DNA from: Bacteroidetes bacterium 43-16
GTDB taxonomy: Bacteria > Bacteroidota > Bacteroidia > Chitinophagales > Chitinophagaceae
DNA: 64,000 nt
Direction of reading: 5' to 3'
Assembly (NCBI GenBank): GCA_001897525.1
Contig: MKTB01000010.1
Span: 28,794-92,793, forward strand
Below the pieces are notes generated by a model. The model ran no database searches, had not been told where the DNA came from, and worked only from the letters and a program-made list of their open reading frames with translations. Shown one piece after another: positions 17,633 through 25,614 of the stretch (position 1 is its first letter; every line of letters starts with the position of its first letter). The translations under genes were made by a program, and so were the position numbers.

Positions 17633-18907
17633 ATGAAGAAAAACTGGTTATTATCAATAGCATTATTGACGGGCATCAATGCGGCCCGGGCACAAACCTA
17701 TACGCTTACGTCACAACCCGGCCCGGCCAACGGGCAGGATGCGGAAATAAGGATGATGGATGGCGGCTGCCAGACCGCAGGTTCTCCCCTGCCGGATCAT
17801 TTCATGATCTACGGCAATGAGCCTTATATGTCCATTACCGACTGGACCTGGGTCGCAGCAGGCTGCTCTGGCGGCACTTTACGCTCCCTGATCCGTTTTG
17901 ATGAGATCAGCCTGATCCCTCCCGGGGCAGTTATCGGCAGCGCGACCATGATACTCTCCCACCCCTCGTCCAGCGCGCCTTACTGGGGCAATAACTATTA
18001 CCCGGGCACTCCTCTGCCCAATACCAACCCGGGAACCGTTTACCTGGCAGACAGGACTGCCGCTACCTGGTATGAGAATAATATCTGGTGGAATAACAGC
18101 CCGACTTTTGAACCGGGATTAACAGCAGCGATACCTGTAACCAACACACAATGGAACGGGTCGGTAAGCATCGATGTGACCAACCTGGTACAAGAGATCA
18201 TCAATGGCGGTGGCGTAAATAACGGCTTCTACCTGAAACTGAATACAGAGGTACATTATCGCTCACAGGTATATGCCACCAGCGAATACCCGGACAGTGA
18301 CCTGAGGCCAAAGCTTATCGTGGAGTATAAAGTGCCCTGCGATCCGAGCTTCAGCTACTGCATCAGCACCAACAATCCTTTCCTGGTCAATTTTACCGCC
18401 AACAATCCTAACTCAATAGCCTACGAATGGATCGTCAACGGTGCCTATGCAGGCAATACGTCCAGTCTATCCTATAACTTCCCCGGACCGGGCTCTTATG
18501 AAGTATGCCTGACCACGGTTGCCGAAAATGGAGACAAATGCCGTAAATGTATCAAAATATGCCTGGACAAAAACAGTGATGTAGCAGGAGTAAAAGAAAA
18601 GCCTGCTGCTGCACCTCCAGCAGCGGTGCAGCAGAACCCTGCAAAAGCAGATAATCCGCTATCGGAATCGACACCCCGGCTGTTCATTTCCCCTAATCCA
18701 TCTAATGACCGGATCCAGGTGAAAGCAGCTTTCGGTATGTACCAGGTCTCCATCAAATCATCTTTTGGCCTGAGTGTACTGGAGCAGAAATATGAAGACC
18801 AGAAAACAATAGAGCTATCTGTTTCCAGGCTTCTTCCGGGTAGCTATATCATAGAGGTGAGTAATAAAGAGGGTAAGATAAGCAGGGAAAAGTTCACTAA
18901 ACTGTAG
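17633..18907 (+). CDS. T9SS-sorted secreted protein with DNRLRE and PKD-like domains
   Basis: 424 residues from the ATG at 17633; two codons upstream (GTG 17624, ATG 17627) are also possible. Signal peptide ends ARAQTY. Residues about 20-230 match the DNRLRE pattern: DAEIRMMDGG, RSLIRFDEISLIPPGAVIGSATMILS, TWYENNIWWNNSPTF, VSIDVTNLVQEIINGG, then RPKLIVEYK. This beta-sandwich family often binds carbohydrate or forms surface structures. A PKD-like Cys-rich domain follows (FSYCISTNNPFLVNFTANN to CRKCIKICL). A Pro/Ala linker then leads to a type A T9SS sorting domain (LFISPNPSNDRIQVK to REKFTKL). Expected at the cell surface; substrate unknown. Confidence 0.87.
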   Translation: MKKNWLLSIALLTGINAARAQTYTLTSQPGPANGQDAEIRMMDGGCQTAGSPLPDHFMIYGNEPYMSITDWTWVAAGCSGGTLRSLIRFDEISLIPPGAVIGSATMILSHPSSSAPYWGNNYYPGTPLPNTNPGTVYLADRTAATWYENNIWWNNSPTFEPGLTAAIPVTNTQWNGSVSIDVTNLVQEIINGGGVNNGFYLKLNTEVHYRSQVYATSEYPDSDLRPKLIVEYKVPCDPSFSYCISTNNPFLVNFTANNPNSIAYEWIVNGAYAGNTSSLSYNFPGPGSYEVCLTTVAENGDKCRKCIKICLDKNSDVAGVKEKPAAAPPAAVQQNPAKADNPLSESTPRLFISPNPSNDRIQVKAAFGMYQVSIKSSFGLSVLEQKYEDQKTIELSVSRLLPGSYIIEVSNKEGKISREKFTKL

Positions 18908-18941
18908 AGCTTTACCCATACGCTTTACGAACAGGAGCTAT

Positions 18942-18989
18942 AAAAAATTACCGGGACTGACTTTTTTGGACAGCCCCGGTAATTTTTTT
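18942..18989 (+). terminator. Bidirectional terminator between convergent genes
   Basis: A 12-bp stem with one mismatch, TTACCGGGACTG (18948-18959) with CAGCCCCGGTAA (18971-18982), followed by seven T. It is preceded by six A, so it can also end the minus-strand MgtC gene. Confidence 0.88.
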
Positions 18990-19105
18990 GCCATTTTTAC
19001 CCTATCCTCATACAGGAAGGGTGTTAACTATTCAATGCCCGGGCATTCATCTGCCTTTTCAGACATCATCTTTTTAATTAAGGGTCAGCATAAGAGCTGC
19101 AGATA

Positions 19106-19753
19106 CTATATTTCAAAGCTTTCAATTCGTTTTTCATTGATCAGAAATTGTTCCAGCTCGTTCATTCTTTTTGTAATAACAATGATGTTGAAGGTAACCA
19201 CTATCTTTTCGGGATATGATTCCAGTTTCACCTGGTCTACCCTGTGTAAATAAAGTTTGAGTGCCCTTATTATATCCTGCTTCAGATGGGCATTATTTTC
19301 TGCCAGCACAATTTTAAGCACTTTATTTGCCTTATCTGAAAGAAATTTGGCATTAATCAGTCTGCCTGTATAAATGATCAACAGGCAAGCCATCAGGAAG
19401 ATCAAAGCGGCGTAGACGTGGCCAAAGCCAATGGCCATACCTATAGCAGAAGCGATCCATATAACGCTGGCTGTGGTGAGCCCGGAGACGGTAAATCCAT
19501 CTTTGAAGATAACACCGGCCCCTAAAAAACCGATGCCGCTGACTACATAGGAAGCAATGCGGCCTGCATCTGCATACTGGCTGCCGATCTTCATCGAAAG
19601 AATGGTAAACAGGCAAGAGCCGATACAGATCACACTGATCGTTTTAAGCCCGGCAGCTTTATCTTTCAGCTCGCGCTCCATACCTAATATAGCTCCGGCA
19701 GCCAGTGCCATTAAGGCTTTATAGACATCATTGATATCGAATATTTCAAACAT
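19106..19753 (-). CDS. MgtC/SapB family membrane protein
   Basis: 215 residues. The N-terminal part has five membrane helices with family motifs: LGMERELKDKAAGLKTISVICIGSCLFT, the GIGFLGAGVIFKDG motif and GLTTASVIWIASAIGMAIGFG. The C-terminal 75 residues form a soluble ACT-like domain (VLKIVLAENNAHLKQDIIRALK onward). Members act in adaptation to low magnesium and in modulating membrane ATPase or phosphate signalling; the exact role varies between organisms. Monocistronic, convergent with the DNRLRE gene across a shared terminator. The family call is secure, the physiological role is not. Confidence 0.92.
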   Translation of the reverse strand: MFEIFDINDVYKALMALAAGAILGMERELKDKAAGLKTISVICIGSCLFTILSMKIGSQYADAGRIASYVVSGIGFLGAGVIFKDGFTVSGLTTASVIWIASAIGMAIGFGHVYAALIFLMACLLIIYTGRLINAKFLSDKANKVLKIVLAENNAHLKQDIIRALKLYLHRVDQVKLESYPEKIVVTFNIIVITKRMNELEQFLINEKRIESFEI

Positions 19754-19899
19754 AGGCCTAAATATAGCTGATTACACACATAAGCAGATCATTACCAGGG
19801 GAATTTAACAATGGAAGAGTGCACAAAAGCCCATGTAGCCTTATAAGCCCCCGGCTACTTACAGTTTTGTAAGTCCTTTTTGCTTTGCAAGGGCAATCC

Positions 19900-19907
19900 T
19901 ACTTTTG
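19900..19907 (+). promoter_or_regulatory. Putative -7 box upstream of the truncated VOC gene
   Basis: TACTTTTG matches TAnnTTTG and lies 19 bp before the relic's ATG. A TTTG at 19884 is too close for a canonical -33 element. It may now drive whatever lies downstream. Confidence 0.4.
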
Positions 19908-19926
19908 AAAAACGAATTTCTATATC

Positions 19927-19992
19927 ATGGATTTAAAACAAAATATCAGCGGCTTTCATCATGTCTCTATCAAAGCAGATGATCCTGCATAA
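19927..19992 (+). pseudogene. 5' remnant of a VOC (glyoxalase-like) gene
   Basis: An intact ATG opens a 21-codon frame reading MDLKQNISGFHHVSIKADDPA-stop. The GFHHVSIKADD stretch is the hallmark first strand of glyoxalase/VOC proteins, including the metal-binding His. Homology ends abruptly and unrelated sequence follows, 46 bp before the duplicated leader begins. The simplest reading is a gene cut off at its 5' end by insertion or deletion. The length is too short for function. Confidence 0.6.
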
Positions 19993-20122
19993 AAGGGAGC
20001 AACACTTTTTGTCATCTTTTTTTTACACGTCCCTTTACAGAAATATTTAACTAAAAGCTTTGAAATGAATAAGTTGCGTATTATATTCAAGTTCATTTTC
20101 AAATTCGTGTACTGATTAAACA

Positions 20123-20140
20123 ACCTGAAAGGAGGCAGGT
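20123..20140 (+). promoter_or_regulatory. Conserved leader hairpin, copy 1
   Basis: ACCTG/CAGGT stem with a loop AAAGGAGG, 130 bp before the start codon at 20271. The same stem with loop GAAGGAGG sits at the same distance before the paralogous gene, so the element is retained in both copies while sequence around it has drifted. Confidence 0.4.
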
Positions 20141-20270
20141 GCCCATTTACCCGGAGTACACATTGAGTCTGCCATAATCCCTGAAAAAAAACCGAAAGGC
20201 TATTCATTACGTTTAGCAAAGCTTCTGCTTTTGTGATCATTTTCTTACCTCAAAAACAAAAATTATTAGC

Positions 20271-21971
20271 ATGTTTAAACATTTAAGAAGAGCAGCAGTC
20301 CTTATCCCTTTTTTCTCTATCGGCGCAGCGCCAATGATGGCACAGACATTTACCAACCCTGTGGCAGATGAATTCGTGTATGGCAGTTCGGCCGTTATCA
20401 ACCCAAAAGTTACGGCCAACTATTCCCGTACAGGCATTTCTGCCGGTTTTGGCACTACTGATCTTTATTTGTCCGCATGGAGCTCCAATGATCCTTCGGG
20501 CAGAGGTGAATTTATCTACACCTTCACGGCTCCTTCTGTGCCTACAGCCATAGCCGCCCAGGGTTCTTTTATCTATGGTGGTGTTGCAGATATTGAAGTG
20601 GGCATTGTACAAGATGGCGGCGGTGGCCACTGGGTAGTAGTTACCTATTATGATTACCTGGGTATGCATAGCCCTACGGGCAGTCCAGGTCATATCCTTG
20701 ATATGTATAAAATGACCGGATCGGTATCATCTCCCCTGGCCCTGGCGGTTAAAAACCAACTTTCTTATTCTCCCAACTATGGCCGCATACGTATGGACAG
20801 CCATAAAGACTATGCCGTAGCCATCGCCTGGGACTATCACGGTGTAGGTATCCAGACTACGGTATGTGATATGGGGAACTGGAGTGGTGTAACCACTTTA
20901 AATGGTACAGCAGGAGAAGAAGGGCCTGATGTTGCCTTCAGCCATACCAACAATTTGCTCAATGTGCGCTTTGTCTATCAAAATCCGGCAGCGGGCACCA
21001 TCACAGAATCTATGCTGGACTGGCCTTTGCTCTTAAGCATTCCTTTCGGCTCTACGGCAACTATTCCACCTGCTGTGGAAGATATTACGGGCGCTCCTTT
21101 TCCTATTTCTAATCTGGTACTGGACTGCCCGGATCACTATGATGTAGAAAACTGGGCTTACACCTATACGGACGGCGACAGAGTATTTGTGCGCCACCTG
21201 GACTACCATAGCTGGGGAGTACCGGTGACCACTATAGTAAATGACGGTTCCCTGGGCAATGCACCCTTAACGACCAAATATACTGCGCATACTCCTACCC
21301 TGCATTATGGTGACGGAGCTATAGGAGGCAGTGCCGGCCAGATCTCCGTTGGCTGGTATTGTACTTATACTTTTTCCGGCTTTGGCCCTTCCCACTATAT
21401 AGGTATAGAAATGAAAGAAAGCGGTACCAGCATCCTGAATGCTCCGGACTATATGAGATTGCCTAATTCTTATGTGCCTTTCTCCTTCTCTAATTCAGGC
21501 ATCGCCTACAGTAAAATCAGCGATGCACCGGGCTCACTGGCCCCGGACTATATGTATGCTACTTATTTCACCGAAACTTCCCCGGGAAGCGGTAATTATG
21601 ATCTGCATCATGCTTTCCACAAGTGGAACAATCCTATTTTCAGAGGTGGTACCCCAACGCCGAAACATGAAGTGGATTGCAAAAGCCCGTCTAAACAAGA
21701 GCAGGTTGCGATACTTAAAACAAATAGTGCACCGAATCCTTTCCAAAACAGGTTTACAAACAATATCGCCCTTAAAGAAACGGCAAATGTTATGTTGACC
21801 CTCGTAAATGTGACCGGCCAGGTAGTAGCTCAGAAAAGTGCTACACTGAATAAAGGCAATCATACTATTGAAATGAGTGGATTGGATAAACTGCCTGCAG
21901 GCAATTATATCCTGAGCACAAGTGTAAATGGTAAGATCAGTGGCACACAGGTAATGGTGAAGCAGCAATAA
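20271..21971 (+). CDS. T9SS-sorted secreted protein, tandem copy A, function unknown
   Basis: 566 residues. Signal peptide 1-24 (ends APMMAQT). About 440 residues of beta-rich sequence follow with repeated segments such as YGRIRMDSHKDYAVAIAWDY, EEGPDVAFSHTNNLLNVRFVY and DHYDVENWAYTYTDGDRVFVRHLDYHS, suggestive of a beta-propeller-like surface domain. The last about 75 residues are a type A T9SS sorting domain (APNPFQNRFTNNIAL to GTQVMVKQQ). The next gene is a full-length tandem copy, similar along its whole length (about three quarters identical by eye). I cannot name a function. Own leader with a conserved hairpin upstream and a strong terminator downstream, so each copy is a separate transcription unit. 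Confidence 0.85.
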   Translation: MFKHLRRAAVLIPFFSIGAAPMMAQTFTNPVADEFVYGSSAVINPKVTANYSRTGISAGFGTTDLYLSAWSSNDPSGRGEFIYTFTAPSVPTAIAAQGSFIYGGVADIEVGIVQDGGGGHWVVVTYYDYLGMHSPTGSPGHILDMYKMTGSVSSPLALAVKNQLSYSPNYGRIRMDSHKDYAVAIAWDYHGVGIQTTVCDMGNWSGVTTLNGTAGEEGPDVAFSHTNNLLNVRFVYQNPAAGTITESMLDWPLLLSIPFGSTATIPPAVEDITGAPFPISNLVLDCPDHYDVENWAYTYTDGDRVFVRHLDYHSWGVPVTTIVNDGSLGNAPLTTKYTAHTPTLHYGDGAIGGSAGQISVGWYCTYTFSGFGPSHYIGIEMKESGTSILNAPDYMRLPNSYVPFSFSNSGIAYSKISDAPGSLAPDYMYATYFTETSPGSGNYDLHHAFHKWNNPIFRGGTPTPKHEVDCKSPSKQEQVAILKTNSAPNPFQNRFTNNIALKETANVMLTLVNVTGQVVAQKSATLNKGNHTIEMSGLDKLPAGNYILSTSVNGKISGTQVMVKQQ

Positions 21972-22019
21972 GCCTGCCCGTACACCGGCACTACAAATGC
22001 TACGCGATACAATATAAAA

Positions 22020-22057
22020 AGAGCGCTGCTTCATTACAGGAGCAGCGCTCTCTTTAT
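22020..22057 (+). terminator. Terminator of tandem copy A
   Basis: Perfect 11-bp stem AGAGCGCTGCT/AGCAGCGCTCT (22020-22030 with 22041-22051), loop TCATTACAGG, followed by CTTTATT. Confidence 0.85.
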
Positions 22058-22146
22058 TAGATAAATATTTAACTAAAAGCTTTGAAATGAATAAGTTGTG
22101 CATTATATTTAAGCTCAATTGAAAAAAATATTATTCACGCTAAACG

Positions 22147-22164
22147 ACCTGGAAGGAGGCAGGT
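22147..22164 (+). promoter_or_regulatory. Conserved leader hairpin, copy 2
   Basis: ACCTG/CAGGT stem with a loop GAAGGAGG, 129 bp before the start codon at 22294; equivalent to 20123-20140. Confidence 0.4.
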
Positions 22165-22293
22165 AGATGATCCCTTATTAAACAATCAGTACACCCTCGA
22201 CCTGAAAAAAAACCTTAAAAGCTATTCACAGAGTTTAGCAAAGCTTCTGCTTTAGTAATCATTTTCTTACCTCAAAAAGCAAAAATCATTATT

Positions 22294-23994
22294 ATGTTTA
22301 ATTTAAAAACAGCAGCAGTACTTCTACCTTTTTTATCCATCGGCATAGCTCCGGTGATGGCCCAGACATTTACAGCCCCTGCGGCCAGTGAATATACCTA
22401 TGGAAGCCCGGCAGTAAAGCGTCCTAAAGTCACTGCAAACTATTCCCGTAAAGATATTCCGACCAGTTTTGGTACTACAGATCTTTATTTGTCTACCTGG
22501 AGCTCTAACAGTGCCACCGACAGAAGTGAATTTATCTACACTTTTACCGCTCCTTCTATACCGACCTCAATAATGTCTCAGGGCTCTTTTATATATAAAT
22601 CGGTAGCTGACCTGGAAGTGGGTATCGTATATAATGGCAGCGGTGGCGGTCACCTGGTATTGGTAGCGTACTATGATTATACAGGAACAAATAGCCCGAC
22701 GGGCGCTCCGGGACATATCCTTGATATATATAAGATGACAGGCTCTGTAAGCGGACCTCTGGCCCTGGCCAGTAAAAACCAATTATCTTATTCTGCCAAC
22801 TATGGCCGCATACGTATGGACAGCCATAAAGACTATGCCGTGGCCATCGCCTGGGACTATCCGGGAAAAGGTATCCAGACCACGGTATGTGACCTGGGCA
22901 ACTGGAGTGGTATCACTACTTTAAATGGTACAAAAGGAGAAGAAGGGCCTGATGTTGCCTTCAGTCATACCAACAATTTACTTAATGTACGCTTTGTCTA
23001 TAAAAATCCTGCTAACAGCACCATTACCGAATCCATGATAGACTGGCCACAGCTGTTAAGTATTCCATTCGGTACTTCTGTAGTGCTTAATCCTGCGGTA
23101 GAAGATGTTACCGGGGCTCCTTTCCCTATTTCTAATGTAGTACTGGACTGCCCGGACCACTATGATGTAGAGAACTGGGCCTATACCTACACGGACGGTG
23201 TAAAGGTATATGTGCGCCACCTGGATTATCATAGCCTTGGGACACCGATAACTACTGTAGTTAATGACGGATCATTAGGAAACCAGGCAAGCTCAAAACG
23301 CTTTTCGGCACAAAACCCTACCCTGCACTATGGCAATGGCGCTATAAGCGGTGGTAGCACCGGCCAGATATCTGTAGGCTGGTACAGTTCCGTAGGTTTC
23401 TCCGGCTCCGGAGCTTCCTTATATATGGGCATTGAAATGAAAGAAAGCGGGTCAGGATTGCTGAGCGCTCCCGATTATATGAGATTACCTAATTCCACCT
23501 CTCCTGCTGCTGCGGCCCGCTCAGGGATCGCTTACAGTAAAATGAGCGATGGCGTAGGCGTATTGGCTCCTGATTATATGTATGCTACTTACTTTACAGA
23601 AATTCCGGCAGGCAGCGGCAGCTATCAGCTGCACCATGCTTTCCACAAATGGAACAATCCTGTGTTCAAAGGCGGTACATCAACACCGGCACATGAAGTG
23701 GATTGTAAGAGCCCGTCTCACAACGATCAGGTAGCCGTCCTCAAAACAAGTACTGCACCTAACCCCTTCCAGGCCAGGTTTACTCATAATATAGCGCTTA
23801 ATGAAGTTGCAGACGTTCAGTTGAGCCTTGTTAATGTAAGCGGTCAGGTCGTGGCACAGAAAAGTTCAAAACTGAACAAAGGCAGCCATTCCATCGAAAT
23901 GAACGGACTGGACAAATTACCGGTAGGTAACTATATATTGACCACTACTGTAAACGGTAAAAAGACAGGGGCACAGGTAATGGTGAAACAATAA
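22294..23994 (+). CDS. T9SS-sorted secreted protein, tandem copy B, function unknown
   Basis: 566 residues, the same length as copy A and collinear with it: signal peptide (ends APVMAQT), beta-rich body with the shared segments YGRIRMDSHKDYAVAIAWDY and DHYDVENWAYTYTDG, and a T9SS type A sorting domain (APNPFQARFTHNIAL to GAQVMVKQ). Differences are spread evenly, with charge changes in surface-like loops, as expected of an old duplication under selection. No frame damage. Cell-surface location follows from the sorting domain; the ligand or enzymatic role is unknown. Own leader and own terminator. Confidence 0.85.
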   Translation: MFNLKTAAVLLPFLSIGIAPVMAQTFTAPAASEYTYGSPAVKRPKVTANYSRKDIPTSFGTTDLYLSTWSSNSATDRSEFIYTFTAPSIPTSIMSQGSFIYKSVADLEVGIVYNGSGGGHLVLVAYYDYTGTNSPTGAPGHILDIYKMTGSVSGPLALASKNQLSYSANYGRIRMDSHKDYAVAIAWDYPGKGIQTTVCDLGNWSGITTLNGTKGEEGPDVAFSHTNNLLNVRFVYKNPANSTITESMIDWPQLLSIPFGTSVVLNPAVEDVTGAPFPISNVVLDCPDHYDVENWAYTYTDGVKVYVRHLDYHSLGTPITTVVNDGSLGNQASSKRFSAQNPTLHYGNGAISGGSTGQISVGWYSSVGFSGSGASLYMGIEMKESGSGLLSAPDYMRLPNSTSPAAAARSGIAYSKMSDGVGVLAPDYMYATYFTEIPAGSGSYQLHHAFHKWNNPVFKGGTSTPAHEVDCKSPSHNDQVAVLKTSTAPNPFQARFTHNIALNEVADVQLSLVNVSGQVVAQKSSKLNKGSHSIEMNGLDKLPVGNYILTTTVNGKKTGAQVMVKQ

Positions 23995-24328
23995 CAGATT
24001 AAACGCTTCCACAGCAAAGTAATTTACTGCAGGATGATACAACAAGAGCTGCTTCATTGCTGAAGCAGCTCTGCTTTTTAATCATGATCTTTTCAGGCAT
24101 TACAACAATTTATGTAAATAAGCACCTCAGTATTAGCAGGTAGTATGAAAATATTGTGTTGAAATTGTTGTCCATTCAAGTAAACAGTACACCCCATTTT
24201 GAGTAATGAGTTCCACATATAGAAAATTTACAACTACATATATCATTAAACAATAACAAACTTAGCTTTTGGCCTGATTTTAGCAACAGCTAATTTAGCT
24301 AATCAAGAAACTATAAAAACAGACCATT
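23995..24328. other. Intergenic region, 334 bp
   Basis: Holds the copy B terminator; the remaining about 250 bp upstream of the flavin-binding protein gene is AT-rich and non-coding. No clear TAnnTTTG box was found. Confidence 0.6.
24045..24078 (+). terminator. Terminator of tandem copy B
   Basis: Perfect 12-bp stem AGAGCTGCTTCA/TGAAGCAGCTCT (24045-24056 with 24061-24072), TTGC loop, then GCTTTTT. Its sequence resembles the copy A terminator only in the AGCAGC core. Confidence 0.88.
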
Positions 24329-24835
24329 ATGAGTACAGAAAACCTTTATAACAAAGAAGCAATTGAAAAACTCCGGGATTTAGTCGATAAGATAGATGTA
24401 GGTATGGTATGTTCTTACCCGGCTGCAGATGCTTATGTACACGCAGTACCCATGAGCCGGCAGGAAGTGGATGAAGCAGGTAATATCTGGTACCTCTTCT
24501 CTGCACAAAGCGATACTTTTAAACACCTGCAGGCAAATGACCAGGTAAGTATCCTGTTTTCCCATGTAGGAGATTATAACTTTTTAAGCATTAACGGTGT
24601 GGCTACCGTTTCCCGCGACCAGGAACGTATAGATAAATATTGGAATAAATTTGTAGAAGCCTGGTTTGAAAAAGGAAAAGAAGATCCTAATATAAGGGTA
24701 ATGAAAGTAAACGTAAAAGATGCCCATTACTGGGACAATAAAACCAACAAACTGGTTACCTTTTTTAAACTTGCGGCCAGTGCGGTAAGCGGGCAGAAGC
24801 TTGATATCGGCAGAGAAGGCTCATTAAATACCTAA
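24329..24835 (+). CDS. Pyridoxamine 5'-phosphate oxidase-like general stress protein
   Basis: 168 residues with the split-barrel flavin-binding fold of the general stress protein 26 group. Visible features are a start helix EAIEKLRDLVDKIDVGMVCS, the strand AVPMSRQEVDEAGNIWYLFSAQSDTFKHLQANDQVSILFS, then SINGVATVSRDQERIDKYWNKFVEAWFEKGKEDPNIRVMKVNVKDAHYWD. Members bind FMN or F420 and are induced by stress; the reaction is seldom known. It is followed 71 bp later by a small unknown gene on the same strand that may be co-transcribed. The family call is good; this is not true PdxH, which is longer and has other binding residues. Confidence 0.87.
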   Translation: MSTENLYNKEAIEKLRDLVDKIDVGMVCSYPAADAYVHAVPMSRQEVDEAGNIWYLFSAQSDTFKHLQANDQVSILFSHVGDYNFLSINGVATVSRDQERIDKYWNKFVEAWFEKGKEDPNIRVMKVNVKDAHYWDNKTNKLVTFFKLAASAVSGQKLDIGREGSLNT

Positions 24836-24927
24836 GATAAAAGACTTATAAGGATTTAAAATCATCATTTATCCGGCCCCGGATAGCTAAAACATCCAAA
24901 TAAAATATGTTCATCAATGTTCAGTTT

Positions 24928-25170
24928 ATGGAAAAGAGGATATTAGCCCATGCGCAAAAAATAAGGTCAAATCTTTTTGATGACCACTATACCTTGTACC
25001 AGGATGGCTCTGTTTTGCATGAATATGGTAAGAATATTCAGGGCTTTGATTTTACAGAGCACTTAAGTATCCGGGATTTAAGTCCTGAGGTAAAAGTGCG
25101 GCTATATGATGCCGCAAAAGAAGAAGACAAAGAAGAGGTAAAGAAAGTATTGATCATGTGGGTGATCTGA
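24928..25170 (+). CDS. Small hypothetical cytoplasmic protein
   Basis: 80 residues from the ATG at 24928 (MEKRILAHAQKIRSN); an in-frame ATG at 24907 would add seven residues. Charged and soluble, with a beta-hairpin-like start (DDHYTLYQDGSVLHEYGKNIQGFDF) and a C-terminal helix rich in Glu and Lys (DAAKEEDKEEVKKVLIMWVI). I do not recognise a family. It lies 92 bp downstream of the stress protein gene on the same strand and is followed by a strong terminator, so the two may form one transcript. A real gene by codon use and context, function unknown. Confidence 0.6.
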   Translation: MEKRILAHAQKIRSNLFDDHYTLYQDGSVLHEYGKNIQGFDFTEHLSIRDLSPEVKVRLYDAAKEEDKEEVKKVLIMWVI

Positions 25171-25614
25171 TCACCACACATAAGCGGGCGATCAACCTAT
25201 AAATATTCCCGGTAAAAAGCAGCGATAGAAGGCATTTCCCTTTATTGCTGCTTTTTTAAGTTTTGTCCATCCTGTAGCTGCGATGAATGTTTTAAAAGGC
25301 ATTTGCTTCCCCTATTTTTTTAAAAATACCGGTCAGTACTGCAATATAATAAAGCCAGGTATTTTGTTAGCAATTGGTGAAAGAACAGGAAACAAATTTG
25401 CGAAATGAACCAATAAATATTCACCACAAAGAGATAATTATTTAATAACAAAGGATCTATAAAATATCTCATTATGTTAGTCTATAGTTAACGAATATGA
25501 AAAAATATATTATAGCATTTCATTACTGTACTTTGCGTATTAATTAATCCATCATTTTCATGATTCCTGGCAACAGATCATATTATGATTGACCAATAAT
25601 TAAAAAACACAAGT
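25171..25614. other. Intergenic region, 444 bp
   Basis: Terminator at its left end, then AT-rich sequence before the DUF11 gene. A TACTTTG near 25529 resembles a -7 box but is one base short. No coding potential seen. Confidence 0.6.
25214..25257 (+). terminator. Terminator after the small hypothetical gene
   Basis: AAAAAGCAGC (25214-25223) pairs with GCTGCTTTTT (25247-25256), and the stem continues inward with G-U pairs. It ends in a T-run. Confidence 0.85.

Larger units (their letters stand above)
19754..20270. other. Intergenic region, 517 bp: VOC relic plus leader of the duplicated gene
   Basis: Left part holds a promoter-like -7 box (TACTTTTG, 19900-19907) and the truncated VOC start (19927-19992). 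From about 20038 on the sequence is the first copy of the leader that recurs before the 22294 gene, including a conserved hairpin (20123-20140) and a conserved block ending at the start codon. Confidence 0.7.
21972..22293. other. Intergenic region, 322 bp, between the tandem copies
   Basis: Terminator of copy A (to 22057), then from about 22062 the second copy of the duplicated leader. The two leaders share AAATATTTAACTAAAAGCTT near their starts and a block ending TCATTTTCTTACCTCAAAAA just before each start codon. No gene. Confidence 0.75.
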
